Made by a program: the position numbers and the translations under genes | Notes under the pieces: generated by a model | What the model saw: only the letters and a program-made list of their open reading frames with translations | Told to the model about the DNA's origin: nothing | The model's database searches: none | Origin: Streptomonospora alba | GTDB lineage: Bacteria; Actinomycetota; Actinomycetes; Streptosporangiales; Streptosporangiaceae | Length of the DNA stretch: 64,000 nucleotides | Assembly: GCF_000826685.1 (NCBI RefSeq) | Contig: NZ_JROO01000014.1 | Coordinates: 118,340-182,339 of the forward strand | Direction: 5' to 3' | Shown: one piece after another, positions 1-8,717 of the stretch | How positions within the stretch are numbered: position 1 is the stretch's first letter | How the letters are laid out: each line of letters begins with the position of its first letter

Positions 1-866
1 TGGTGCGTGCGTGGCGCAGCATCGACCGCTTCGAGGGGCGCTCCTCGCTGCGGTCGTGGCTGTACCGCATCGCCACCAACACCTGCCTGGACGCCCTCAA
101 CGGCCGTTCGCGGCGCGCCCGGCCCGTGGACATGGGTCCGGCCCAGGGCACCGACGCCGTGCTTGGGCCCGCCTACGCCGACAGCGCCTGGGTCGAGCCC
201 TTCCCCGACGCCCGGGCCCTGCCCGCTCTCGACGACCCCGCCGAGCAGGCCGCGTTGCGCGACACCGTGCGGCTGGCCTTCGTCGCCGCTCTGCAGCACC
301 TCGCCCCTCGCCAGCGGGCGGTGCTGATCCTGCGCGAGGTGCTGGCCTGGCACGCCCAGGAGGTCGCCGACCTGCTCGACACCACCGTCGCCTCGGTCAA
401 CAGCGCCCTGCAGCGCGCCCGCGCCACCATGGCCGCGGCGGGCGACACCCGGGCCACCGACCCGCTGCGGCCCGACGACAGCGTCCAGCGCGACCTGCTG
501 GACCGCTATGTCGAGGCATTCGAGAACTACGACATGGAGGCGCTCGCCTCGCTGCTCCGCGAGGACGCCGCGATGTCCATGCCGCCCTACGCGCTGTGGC
601 TCCAGGGGACCGAGGCGATCGCCGCCTGGATGACCGGCCCCGGCCACGGATGCCGCGGATCCAAGCTGGTGCCCGTCGTCGCCAACGGCACCGCCGCCTT
701 CGGCCAGTACCGCCCCAGCGGTCCCGGCGGTGCTTTCGAGCCCTGGTCCCTGCAGGTCATCGAGACCGTGGGCGACAGCATCGTCGGCGTCACCAACTAC
801 CTCGACACCGAGCGGATGTTCCCGCTGTTCGGGCTGCCTACCGACCCGGGGCCGCGGAGCGCCTGA
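1..866 (+). CDS. ECF sigma factor with SnoaL-like C-terminal domain (5' truncated)
   Basis: RNA polymerase sigma factor of the SigG-like ECF group that carries a C-terminal SnoaL/NTF2-like domain. The 5' end lies outside the window: the frame is already open at base 3 and the first visible residues ([20 protein letters not shown]) are the end of region 2. Region 4 is seen around visible residues 95-140 ([14 protein letters not shown], then an HTH ending [10 protein letters not shown]). Residues about 160-280 form the SnoaL-like part ([20 protein letters not shown]). In this family the tail modulates promoter activity instead of a separate anti-sigma factor. A DoxX gene follows 107 bp downstream on the same strand and may be a target or operon partner (inference). 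Confidence 0.85.
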   Translation, partial: VRAWRSIDRFEGRSSLRSWLYRIATNTCLDALNGRSRRARPVDMGPAQGTDAVLGPAYADSAWVEPFPDARALPALDDPAEQAALRDTVRLAFVAALQHLAPRQRAVLILREVLAWHAQEVADLLDTTVASVNSALQRARATMAAAGDTRATDPLRPDDSVQRDLLDRYVEAFENYDMEALASLLREDAAMSMPPYALWLQGTEAIAAWMTGPGHGCRGSKLVPVVANGTAAFGQYRPSGPGGAFEPWSLQVIETVGDSIVGVTNYLDTERMFPLFGLPTDPGPRSA

Positions 867-973
867 GGACCGCGGCCGGCGCCGGGCGGCACGGCCGGAC
901 TGCGGCAGGCGATGAATCGGGCGGGCCGGGCCGGTCTACCCCGGTAGTGCCGCACACAGTCAGGAGACCGCAC

Positions 974-1420
974 ATGTCCGAGCCCGTCAGCACCTCCGCA
1001 GGCGCCCGGCCCGCCACCGGATCCGCCCGTCCGCGCCGCGCCGTCCACATCGCGCTGTGGGTCCTGCAGGTCCTCACCGGCCTGTTCTTCGTCGTCGCCA
1101 GCGCCCTGCCCAAACTCACCGCCTCCCCCCATGCCGTCGAGATCTTCGAACGCATGGGGGCGGGCCCGGGGCTGATGTACACCATCGGTGTCCTCGAACT
1201 CGCCGGAGGGATCGCGCTGATGGTGCCGATTCTGGCCGGGCTGGCCGGGGTGTGCTTCGTGGGACTGATGATCGGCGCCTTCGTCGTCCAGGCCGCCTTC
1301 CTCGGCGGCGAGAACCTGGCCACCCCGGTGATCCTCGGCGCCATCGCCGCAGCGATCGCCTGGGGGAGGCGCCGCAGTCTGGGCGACCTCGCTCGGCTGG
1401 CGCGGGTGCGGCGCGGCTGA
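974..1420 (+). CDS. DoxX family membrane protein
   Basis: Small integral membrane protein of 148 residues with about four hydrophobic segments (starting near residues 27, 70, 97 and 117), the DoxX/DoxX-like pattern. ATG is preceded by CAGGAGACC, a reasonable ribosome site. DoxX-like proteins are linked to redox and thiol homeostasis in actinobacteria, but the substrate is unknown. It follows the SnoaL-tailed sigma factor with no visible terminator, so cotranscription is plausible. The first 25 residues are Pro/Arg/Ser-rich and cytoplasmic. Confidence 0.8.
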   Translation: MSEPVSTSAGARPATGSARPRRAVHIALWVLQVLTGLFFVVASALPKLTASPHAVEIFERMGAGPGLMYTIGVLELAGGIALMVPILAGLAGVCFVGLMIGAFVVQAAFLGGENLATPVILGAIAAAIAWGRRRSLGDLARLARVRRG

Positions 1421-1568
1421 ACCGCCCGCCCGTCGGCCGGACCGGTGCCGGAACGGCTGTGCGCAGGGGAGACGCACAGGCGGGCGCTGCCGGCCGGGCC
1501 GATCACGTCGGCCCGGCCGGCGCCGCCTCCTGCGTGACACACGACACACCGCACACAGCCATGACCGG

Positions 1569-1739
1569 TGCTACTATGGATGCAGGGTTGCAGCAGTCTT
1601 GATTTCGCATGATCCACGTACGATCGCCCAGCGGAGTTTTTGACCGGCGGGCATTTTTCATTCCAGAGAAAGGTTCGCGGCACCCGCAGACACCGCAGAG
1701 TGCGGGTCTGAATCGATCTCGGGAATGGAGAGATCAGTC
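1569..1739 (+). promoter_or_regulatory. Extended -10 promoter and long 5' leader of the cold-shock gene
   Basis: This is the informative part of the 319-bp gap between doxX and csp. An extended -10 (TG at 1569, TACTAT at 1572-1577) is the best promoter signal; no good -35 is visible. It would give a 5' leader of about 155 nt before the csp start, as is common for cold-shock mRNAs whose leaders are temperature-responsive. The leader contains AT-rich stretches (TTTTTGA, TTTTTCATT), unusual for this GC-rich DNA. GGAG at 1727-1730 is the ribosome site. Confidence 0.5.
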
Positions 1740-1943
1740 ATGGCACAGGGAACTGTGAAGTGGTTCAACAGCGAAAAGGGCTTCGGCTTCATCCAGCAGG
1801 ACGCTGGCGGCCCGGACGTGTTCGTCCACTACAGCAACATCGCGGGCTCCGGCTTCCGCAACCTTGAGGAGAACCAGCGCGTCGAGTTCGACGTCACGCA
1901 GAGCCCCAAGGGTCCGCAGGCCGAGAACGTCCAGGGCGTCTAA
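1740..1943 (+). CDS. csp: Cold-shock protein (CspA family)
   Basis: A 67-residue single cold-shock domain that binds single-stranded RNA and DNA and acts as an RNA chaperone. Both RNA-binding motifs are intact: KGFGFI (RNP1) and VFVHYS (RNP2). Length and start ([18 protein letters not shown]) match the actinobacterial Csp family. The start is fixed by GGAGAGA nine bases upstream. A monocistronic unit: long leader upstream and a strong intrinsic terminator 26 bp after the stop. Confidence 0.97.
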   Translation: MAQGTVKWFNSEKGFGFIQQDAGGPDVFVHYSNIAGSGFRNLEENQRVEFDVTQSPKGPQAENVQGV

Positions 1944-1969
1944 GACCCCTGGTCGCATAGCACGCGGGC

Positions 1970-2002
1970 GGGGCCCACCGGATCACCGGTGGGCCCCGTT
2001 TT
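1970..2002 (+). terminator. Intrinsic terminator of the cold-shock gene
   Basis: Perfect 12-bp stem GGGGCCCACCGG / CCGGTGGGCCCC with an ATCA loop, followed by GTTTT. One of the clearest factor-independent terminators in the window. Confidence 0.93.
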
Positions 2003-2089
2003 CTGTATGCGCGCCTCCTGCCCCCCACGGCCGGCTCCGCCGGGCGACGTGGCGCGGCGCACCGCCGCGATGGGGTCGTATTGGTTAGC

Positions 2090-2647
2090 ATGCCCGATAT
2101 GACCTCGCCCCTTGAGCTGCACACCGAGCGGTTGACCATCCGGGACTGGACGCCCGACGACGCCGAGGCCGCCCTGCGGATCTACGGCGCCGAGGAAGTC
2201 GCGCGCTGGCTGACGCCGGAGATGCGCACCGTCCGCGACGTCGAGGCGATGCGCGCGGTGCTGCACGCCTGGGTTGAGGCCCAGCCCAACTTCGCGCCGC
2301 CCGCCGGGCGCTGGGCGGTCGTGGACCGGCGCGACGGCGACCTGATCGGCGGGCTGTCGCTGCGCCTGCTGCCTCCTTTCGAGGAGGATTTCGAGCTGAA
2401 CTGGCAGCTCCGTCCCGACGCCTGGGGCAACGGATACGCCACCGAGGCGAGCAGCGCCATCGTCGGCTGGGCCTTCGAGGAGGGCATCGAGGAGCTGTTC
2501 GCGGTGGCCCGGCCCAGGAACACCCGCGCCATCGCCACCGCGCGCCGCCTGGGGATGGAATGGGTCGGTGAGACCGAGAAGTACTACAACCTGCGCCTGC
2601 AGGTCTTTCGGATGCGCCCTTCCGACACCGCCGTGCAGACGCGCTGA
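2090..2647 (+). CDS. GNAT family N-acetyltransferase (RimJ/RimL-like)
   Basis: 185-residue acetyltransferase using acetyl-CoA. The fold order is clear: N-terminal LHTERLTIRDW, a central beta sheet with ELNWQLRPDAWGNGYATEAS carrying the pyrophosphate-binding loop (RPDAWGNGYA, near residue 110), and a C-terminal NTRAIATARRLGMEWVG. This is the RimJ/RimL subgroup that acetylates protein N-termini or small molecules; the substrate is not deducible. ATG at 2090 was preferred; an in-frame GTG nine bases upstream and an ATG nine bases downstream are alternatives. No strong ribosome site is visible. Confidence 0.88.
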   Translation: MPDMTSPLELHTERLTIRDWTPDDAEAALRIYGAEEVARWLTPEMRTVRDVEAMRAVLHAWVEAQPNFAPPAGRWAVVDRRDGDLIGGLSLRLLPPFEEDFELNWQLRPDAWGNGYATEASSAIVGWAFEEGIEELFAVARPRNTRAIATARRLGMEWVGETEKYYNLRLQVFRMRPSDTAVQTR

Positions 2648-2688
2648 GGCGCACCACACCGGCGGGACCCCCGCACGAAGGAGGCCCC

Positions 2689-3099
2689 GTGCCCGCCCCC
2701 GAACACGACCTGGGCCGCATGCTCGCCGGCCTGGAGCCCCGGCTGCGGCCCGGCACCTACGTCTTCGCCCGCACCGACGCGGTGCCCGAGGGCCTGAGGC
2801 CGGCGGTCACGGTCGCCGAGGACGAGGGCCTGACCGTGGTCTGCACCCGCGAACAGGCTGAGGCCGCCGGGTTGGAGTCCGGCTTCACCGCCGCCTGGAT
2901 CACACTGCGGGTGCACTCGGCGCTGGAGGCGGTGGGGCTCACCGCGGCGGTGTCGGCCGCCCTGGCCGAGGCGGGCCTGGCGTGCAACGTCGTCGCCGGG
3001 TACCACCACGACCACCTGTTCGTCTCCGCCGGGGAGGGGGAGCGGGCCGTGGCGCTGCTGCGCCGGCTCTCCGCAGACGCCGGTGCGGCCGCCGACTGA
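2689..3099 (+). CDS. ACT-domain protein
   Basis: 136-residue protein with tandem ACT-like folds (the second around VRVHSALEAVGLTAAVSAALAEAGLACNV has the usual 'switch' pattern). Stand-alone ACT proteins of this type are thought to sense small ligands such as amino acids; no catalytic residues are visible. GTG start with AAGGAGG four bases upstream (2678-2684). It lies 41 bp after the GNAT stop on the same strand and may be cotranscribed with it. Confidence 0.75.
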   Translation: MPAPEHDLGRMLAGLEPRLRPGTYVFARTDAVPEGLRPAVTVAEDEGLTVVCTREQAEAAGLESGFTAAWITLRVHSALEAVGLTAAVSAALAEAGLACNVVAGYHHDHLFVSAGEGERAVALLRRLSADAGAAAD

Positions 3100-3111
3100 G
3101 GCGCCGACCGC

Positions 3112-3939
3112 TCACTCCTGTGGCGGCTCCGGCTGCTGTGGGCCGATCAGGCGCTGGTACAGCGGCGCGAGCAGCTCGGCCAGCCCCTCCTGCGGAGCCT
3201 CAGCCGCGTACTCCCCGCCGGCATCCGGCGGCTCGGTGATCGCCACCGCCGGGGGAGCGCCGTCCAGCCGGGGCGGAGCCGGCAGCCGCGGCGCGCGCCA
3301 GAAGCCGGCGGCATCGTCCGGCGGATCGGGCTCGGCGACGCCGGGGGCCGGGGGCTCGGCCAGCGCAGCCGCCGGGTCGGCGGGCGCCGCCGGAGTCCGA
3401 GCACGGCGCCGCAGGTCGGCCAGAAGCTCCCCGCGCGGCCTGCCCAGCCACTCCACCAGCAGCAGCGGATCCGACGCCAGCGCTTCGGCCAGTACGTACA
3501 GCGCCGCCGCCGCGTGCTTGCACGGGTGCCCCCAGTCCGGACACGAGCAGCTCAGCACCAGATCGCCGAGACCGCCGGGCAGCAGCCGCAGCCCCACGAC
3601 CTCGAACACCCGCTCCAGCTCCGGCGGGAAACCGCCCGCCAGCAGCGCCGCGCGGAACACCGGCTGGGAGCCCAGCGCGCGGACGAGCGTCGCCCACTCC
3701 TCACCGCCCGGTACCGGCGTGATGACGCTGACCCGGTAGGCCCCCGAGCGCGAGCCCTCCACCCGCGCGGTGGCCTCTCCCGGCTCCACCTTCACCCGCG
3801 ACACGGCGCCCTGGTCGGCATAGACACGGCCGCGGCGGACGCGGGCGGTGTCGCCGTCGCGTTCCAGCACATCCCGCAGCCGCTGCGCGACCCACCCGGC
3901 GTGCGGCCGCGCCCCCGGTGCCGCGCCCGCCCCCGTCAC
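3112..3939 (-). CDS. SWIM zinc-finger protein, partner of the SNF2 helicase
   Basis: 275-residue protein whose clear landmark is a SWIM zinc finger, CSCPDWGHPCKH, near residues 130-141 (CxC...CxH ligands present). The C-terminal 90 residues are Pro/Ala-rich and probably disordered. SWIM proteins encoded next to SNF2 ATPases are common in actinobacteria and are presumed to direct the motor to nucleic acid or partners. The GTG start overlaps the helicase stop as GTGA, so translation is coupled. Function beyond that is inferred. Confidence 0.85.
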   Translation of the reverse strand: MTGAGAAPGARPHAGWVAQRLRDVLERDGDTARVRRGRVYADQGAVSRVKVEPGEATARVEGSRSGAYRVSVITPVPGGEEWATLVRALGSQPVFRAALLAGGFPPELERVFEVVGLRLLPGGLGDLVLSCSCPDWGHPCKHAAAALYVLAEALASDPLLLVEWLGRPRGELLADLRRRARTPAAPADPAAALAEPPAPGVAEPDPPDDAAGFWRAPRLPAPPRLDGAPPAVAITEPPDAGGEYAAEAPQEGLAELLAPLYQRLIGPQQPEPPQE

Positions 3940-6900
3940 GGCGACACCGCCTCGGGCGCCAGGCGCACGACCTCGCGCAGCCGGTCGGTGGAGAGGTCGC
4001 CCAACCAGTCCTCGCCGGCGCCCACCGCGCTGGCGGCCAGCCGCCGCTTGCCCTCGATCATCTCGTCGATGCGCTCCTCCAGCGTGCCGACGCAGATCAG
4101 CTTGCGGACCTGCACGTCGCGGCGCTGCCCGATGCGGAACGCGCGGTCGGTGGCCTGGTCCTCCACCGCCGGATTCCACCACCGGTCGATGTGCAGTACG
4201 TGGTTGGCGGCGGTGAGGTTCAGCCCGGTTCCCGCCGCCTTCAGCGACAGCAGCAGCACCATGGGCTCGGGGCTCGTCTGGAAGCGGTGCGTCATCTCCT
4301 CGCGCTGGGCGCGCGGGGTGCCTCCGTGCAGCCACAGCACCTCACGCCCGAGGTGCTGGGCGAGGTAGGGGGCCAGGCGGCGGCCCAGCGCCGTGTACTG
4401 GGTGAAGCACAGCGCCTTGTCGCCCGCCGCCACCACGTGCTCCAGCAGTTCCTGCAGCCTTTCCAGCTTTCCCGAGCGCCCCGCCAGCGGCGAGCCGTCG
4501 CCGAGGAACTGCGCGGGATGGTTGCAGATCTGCTTGAGGCGGGCCATCGCCGCCAACACGACGCCCTTGCGCTGGATGCCCTCGGTGCCCTTCAGCCGTT
4601 CGGCCATGTCGTCCACGGCCGCCCGGTAGAGACTGGCCTGCTCGGGGGTAAGCGTGCACCAGGCACGGCTCTCCTGCTTGTCGGGCAGGTCGGAGATGAT
4701 CGCCGTGTCGGTCTTGAGCCGGCGCAGGATGAACGGCCCGGTGATGCGCCGCAGCTGCGCCGCACTGTCGTCGCCGGCCTCCGCCGCCGGCGCGCCCTCC
4801 GCGGCCGCCCGTTCCACGCGCGCGGCGATGCCGGTGCGAAAGGCCTGCTGGGAGCCGAGCAGCCCGGGGTTGGCGAACTCCATCACCGACCACAGTTCGT
4901 CCAGATTGTTCTCGACCGGAGTTCCGGTCAGCGCGATGCGGGACCGCGCCGCCAGGCGCCGCACCGCCTGCGCCTGGCGGGTCCCGGCGTTCTTCAGAGC
5001 CTGGGCCTCGTCGCAGACCACCCGGTGCCAGGGCATCGCGGCGAGCTCGTCGGCGTCGCGCAGCACCATTCCGTAGGTCGTCAGGACGAGATCCGCGCCG
5101 CCGGCGGCCTTGGCCAGCGCGTTGCCGTGCAACCGGGCCGGACCGTGGTGGACGTGCACGTCCAGACCGGGAGCGAACCCGGCGGCCTCGCGCTGCCAGT
5201 TGCCCACCAGCGACACCGGGCAGACGAGCAGTGTGGGGCCGGGGCGTGGGGCAGCGCCGGCGCGGCGCTCGTCGGCCAGCAGCGCCAGCAGCTGCACCGT
5301 CTTGCCCAGCCCCATGTCGTCGGCCAGCACCGCCCCCAGCCCCAACTCGCCCAGGAAGCGCAGCCAGGCGGCGCCGCGGCTCTGGTAGGGGCGCAGCTTG
5401 CCGGTGAACCCCTCGGGCGCCTCCAGGGGTGCCATACGCGACTCGGCGTCGCCGCCGAAGAGCGCGCCCAGGGCGCCGTCGGCGTCGACGCCGGTCACCG
5501 GAAGCGGGGCGGGGCCGGTGGGGGAGAGGACCATGCGCAGCGCGTCCTCGCGGCGCATGGTGCCGCTTCCGCGGCGGCGCAGATAGGCCAGCGCGGTACG
5601 CACATGGCCGGGGTCGACCTCGATCCAGCGCCCGCGCAGCCGCACCAGCGGCTGCTTGAGCCGGGCCAGTTCGGCCAGCTCGTCCAGGTCGACGTGCTCG
5701 CCGCCGCAGGCGGCCCGCAGGGAGAAGTCGAGCAGGTCGTCGGCGCCGATGCCGCCACCGCCGGGGCGCTCGCGGGTCGTCAGCTGCAGCTCCAGCGACC
5801 GGCGGCCCGACCACTCGGGCAGTACCACGGCGAAGCCCGCGGCGCTGAGCCGCGGTGCGGCCTCGCGGATGAAGGCGTGCGCGCGGCCGGTCGTCAGTGT
5901 CAGCGCCGAGGGAGCGGGCTCGGCTAGGACGTCGCGCAGGGCGGGGTAGTGGCGTGCGGCCCGGGCGAGGTCTTCGAGGATCGCCGACTCCACGCCGGCG
6001 GGCAGGCGGTCGGCGCCGTCGCCCAGCCACAGCGCCGACAGCGCGACCTGCAGGCTGGGGTCGGCACCCGACTGCACCCAGAACTCCACACGCCACTGCT
6101 CGCCGCCCGCCGCTTCACGGTCCTCGGGGTCGGGTTCGACCAGGCGGAAGACCAGCCGGGCTCCGCCGGCCTCGCGCTGGGCGGCCGTGTGCCAGGCATA
6201 CAGGCGTGCGGCGATGCCGCCCTCGGCGGTGGCACCGCCGCTGTCGTCGTCGCCCGTGCCGAGCCGCAGGCGGGCGTCGGGGCCCACGAGCGCGGCCGTC
6301 AGCGGGTGGCCGCCGCGGGCCGGGGGCGTCTGGGCTGCCAGCCGGGCACGTGCGCGCGCATCGAGCAGGTCGGCCAGGGTGCGGTAGAGGGCTGTGCTCG
6401 GCGGTTCCGCGCCGTGCGCCGCGGCGGCCGGCGGCAGGGCCGATACCAGCGCGGCGAAGTGTTCACCGCCCGCGACGGTGAGGACCGGGCGCCACCGCGC
6501 CTGCGGCGGGTCGCCCAGGAGGCGCGGCAGCAGGTGGCCGGCGTCCACCAGGCGGGCGGCGAAGGAGTCGACGGCTGCCAGGTGGGCGAGATCGGGGCCG
6601 ATCCGCGTGTCCGGATCGCGGGTGCAGGGCTCGGCGCGGTGCAGCGCCCCTAGCAGCGCGGGCGCGTGTGCGGCGGGCACCTCCAGGCAGGGCACCTGCC
6701 AGGTGCCCCAGACCGCGGACTCGGCCTGCGCGGCACCGCCGGGGGGCGAAGCCGGCTCCGCGCCCGGGGCAGGGGAGGCCAGGGGGCGGGAGCCGACCGA
6801 GGGCAGCTGGAGCGACGCCTCCGCTGCGCCGCAGTCGCGGGCGGAATCGGTGCCGGCGAGTGCGGACACGGCGGCGCGCAGCCGCTCGGCCGGGGCGGCG

Positions 6901-7037
6901 AAGGGATGGGCGGGCGGCGTCGAACCGGGCGCGGGGTCGGCGGCAGGGGAGGGGAGGGGCTCCTGCTCGGCCCACAGCACGGCCCCGCCGCCGTGCCCGG
7001 GAGCCGCAGGGCGCCACCAGCCGTGCAGTTTCAGCAC
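3936..7037 (-). CDS. SNF2-family DEAD/DEAH helicase-like ATPase
   Basis: 1033-residue Swi2/Snf2 ATPase that translocates on or remodels DNA-protein complexes. The N-terminal half (about 1-540) is the bacterial SNF2-associated region. The motor follows: Walker A DDMGLGKT near 576, motif II DEAQ near 677, motif III TGTPVENNLDELWS, then helicase C with AAGTGLNLT and the arginine-finger motif DRAFRIGQ. GTG start with AAGGAGG six bases upstream (over 7044-7050). It is first in a two-gene operon with the SWIM protein. The physiological role (repair, transcription recycling or defence) cannot be told from sequence. Confidence 0.92.
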   Translation of the reverse strand: MLKLHGWWRPAAPGHGGGAVLWAEQEPLPSPAADPAPGSTPPAHPFAAPAERLRAAVSALAGTDSARDCGAAEASLQLPSVGSRPLASPAPGAEPASPPGGAAQAESAVWGTWQVPCLEVPAAHAPALLGALHRAEPCTRDPDTRIGPDLAHLAAVDSFAARLVDAGHLLPRLLGDPPQARWRPVLTVAGGEHFAALVSALPPAAAAHGAEPPSTALYRTLADLLDARARARLAAQTPPARGGHPLTAALVGPDARLRLGTGDDDSGGATAEGGIAARLYAWHTAAQREAGGARLVFRLVEPDPEDREAAGGEQWRVEFWVQSGADPSLQVALSALWLGDGADRLPAGVESAILEDLARAARHYPALRDVLAEPAPSALTLTTGRAHAFIREAAPRLSAAGFAVVLPEWSGRRSLELQLTTRERPGGGGIGADDLLDFSLRAACGGEHVDLDELAELARLKQPLVRLRGRWIEVDPGHVRTALAYLRRRGSGTMRREDALRMVLSPTGPAPLPVTGVDADGALGALFGGDAESRMAPLEAPEGFTGKLRPYQSRGAAWLRFLGELGLGAVLADDMGLGKTVQLLALLADERRAGAAPRPGPTLLVCPVSLVGNWQREAAGFAPGLDVHVHHGPARLHGNALAKAAGGADLVLTTYGMVLRDADELAAMPWHRVVCDEAQALKNAGTRQAQAVRRLAARSRIALTGTPVENNLDELWSVMEFANPGLLGSQQAFRTGIAARVERAAAEGAPAAEAGDDSAAQLRRITGPFILRRLKTDTAIISDLPDKQESRAWCTLTPEQASLYRAAVDDMAERLKGTEGIQRKGVVLAAMARLKQICNHPAQFLGDGSPLAGRSGKLERLQELLEHVVAAGDKALCFTQYTALGRRLAPYLAQHLGREVLWLHGGTPRAQREEMTHRFQTSPEPMVLLLSLKAAGTGLNLTAANHVLHIDRWWNPAVEDQATDRAFRIGQRRDVQVRKLICVGTLEERIDEMIEGKRRLAASAVGAGEDWLGDLSTDRLREVVRLAPEAVSP

Positions 7038-7433
7038 ACCCGCCCTCCTTACGCGTCTCGCCACCGCAGACGTTATCGCCCGGCGGCGACGGTTCCGGGT
7101 GGCCCGGTGCGTACCGGAACCGTCGCGTGCTCGGGGGTGCGGCCCGGCGCACGCACGCGCCCGTTGCGACCGCCGGGGAGTACGAGCGCGCGTGCCGTCC
7201 GTGCATCCGTTATCGCGCCGCGGGCGGTACCGGCCGCCTACGCCCTGGCTTGAGGCCGTGCCGCGGCGCACCGCTTCGGCCGAAAGAGGACGACAGGAGC
7301 CTGTCGGCACGTCACACCGCGACCATTTGAGATCTACGTTGTAAAGGAAGCGGTGGTTCATCCTCTACGACTTAAGGTGTGGATGCCGGTCACACCGCGA
7401 AAACGGCGACCGACCGGCACCCACCCGAGCCCT
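7038..7433. other. 396-bp intergenic region with repeated elements
   Basis: No convincing gene. It carries the first copy of a 16-nt element (7332-7347) that recurs at 9785-9800, and two exact 12-nt direct repeats GTCACACCGCGA at 7311-7322 and 7389-7400 that flank it. The segment is more AT-rich than its neighbours. On the minus strand it lies upstream of the SNF2 gene and downstream of the erm gene, so it may hold the SNF2 promoter, but no -10 is obvious. Confidence 0.5.
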
Positions 7434-8288
7434 TCAGCGAGAGTGCCCGTTGAGGCGGACATGCAGCATGATCCACTGGTCGGGGGAGACGCGGGCGACC
7501 ACCTCCGTTCGCCCTACGCCGGCTGCCGCCAGCGCCGCGTCCACCCGCCGGCCGGCGTGGCCGCGGCGCAGCGAGGCCCGCAGACTGCCGCCGACCCCCG
7601 AGAAGCCCAGGTCCACCAGCGCGCGGTAGGCGGCGAGCTCGGTGTCGGGCACAAGCGGCCGGTCCCGGTGCACCAGGCGCAGGATCGCCGAGTCCACGCG
7701 GGGGACCGGCGTGAAGCGCTCGCGCGGCACCCGGCCGGCCATGCGCCAGTCGAACTGCGGCCAGGTGCGCACCGCCAGCCTGCTCCACCGGCCGAATCCG
7801 CCGGTGCGCTTGCGTGCGTACTCAAGCTGGGTGACCAGGGTGGCCGAGACCAGCCGCGGCGCCTCCAGGCACCAGCGCACGATGCCGGCGGTGGCCGAGT
7901 AGGGGATGTTGCCCACGACGTGGAAGGGCCGGGGCGGTGCGGGTGCTTCGCGGAAGTCGGCGCGCACGACACGCACCGCCGGGCCGAAGCGTGAGCGCAG
8001 CCGGGCCGCCAGGTGCGGGTCGATCTCATAGGCCGTGAGGCTTCCGCAGGCGGGTGCCAGGAAGCGGGTGAGCATGCCGTCTCCGGCGCCGACCTCGCCG
8101 ACCTCGACGACCTCGTCGCCGGCGCCCACACCGCCGGCGCGCACCACCCGCCGGGCGGTGGCGGTGTCGGCCAGAAAGTTCTGCGCGTAGGTGCGGCGGC
8201 GCTGCCGCGCGGAGACGGGGGAGGGGTTCTCGCCGCGGCGCCCGCGCGTGTTCGCGCCGGTATGCGGGGAGCGGGATTCGCGTGCCAT
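7434..8288 (-). CDS. erm: Erm-type 23S rRNA (adenine-N6) methyltransferase
   Basis: 284-residue SAM-dependent dimethyladenosine transferase of the Erm/KsgA fold, expected to methylate the macrolide-binding adenine of 23S rRNA. Landmarks: QNFL near residue 40, SAM motif I VVEVGEVGAGDG near 58-70, and the catalytic NIPYSAT motif near 128. The Arg-rich N-terminus (ARQRRRTYAQNFL) is typical of actinobacterial Erm proteins. Oddity: motif I contains an exact 9-bp tandem duplication (8088-8105) that inserts Glu-Val-Gly into the SAM loop. ATG chosen because the family alignment begins shortly after it. No biosynthetic genes lie nearby, so this looks like intrinsic resistance. Confidence 0.87.
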   Translation of the reverse strand: MARESRSPHTGANTRGRRGENPSPVSARQRRRTYAQNFLADTATARRVVRAGGVGAGDEVVEVGEVGAGDGMLTRFLAPACGSLTAYEIDPHLAARLRSRFGPAVRVVRADFREAPAPPRPFHVVGNIPYSATAGIVRWCLEAPRLVSATLVTQLEYARKRTGGFGRWSRLAVRTWPQFDWRMAGRVPRERFTPVPRVDSAILRLVHRDRPLVPDTELAAYRALVDLGFSGVGGSLRASLRRGHAGRRVDAALAAAGVGRTEVVARVSPDQWIMLHVRLNGHSR

Positions 8289-8717
8289 GGGCCGGTCCGA
8301 TCCAGCCGGCTGCGGAGCCGGCGGACGGGACGGGCGGCGCCCTCCCGGCACGGCTGAACACGGTGATACGCGGTGCGTGGAGCTTCGGGGCCGCCCGTCC
8401 GGATGGATGAAGGGCGAAGACGGGCCCCGGACCGGGAGGCCGTGCGCGAGGGCGCACGGGCGCCGGCGCGGCGCGGTGTGCGCGGCGCCTGGCGGGCGGA
8501 CGCTCAGCTCAGCCGAGCGTGTGAGTCCACCGGTCCGGGGACGGACCGGCGGGGACGGCGCACGAGCAGTGCCGCGGCCCACCGGGCCGTGCACCTGCCG
8601 TCGAAGATCGCGTTTACGGCTCCCATAGCGCCTGTGAGGCTATGGGCGGGCGCCGAGCCTGCGCAACAGGTTTTCCATCCAGTGCTCTCCAGCGCGCCAG
8701 CGGGAGTCGACGGTCGC
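8289..8717. other. 429-bp region upstream of erm with one hairpin
   Basis: No recognisable gene on either strand. An 8-bp perfect inverted repeat, CCCATAGC / GCTATGGG at 8622-8629 and 8639-8646 with a 9-nt loop, lies near the DUF5996 stop. It lacks a U-tract on either strand. I looked for an attenuating leader peptide of the erm type on the minus strand and found no persuasive one. Confidence 0.4.

Noticed and set aside
3936..5927. Very long plus-strand open frames opposite the SNF2 gene
   Set aside because: Antisense shadows typical of high-GC DNA; the minus strand carries all helicase motifs, and the plus translations are low-complexity.
8289..8640. Erm leader peptide for macrolide-dependent attenuation
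   Set aside because: No short frame with a good ribosome site and overlapping alternate stems was found.
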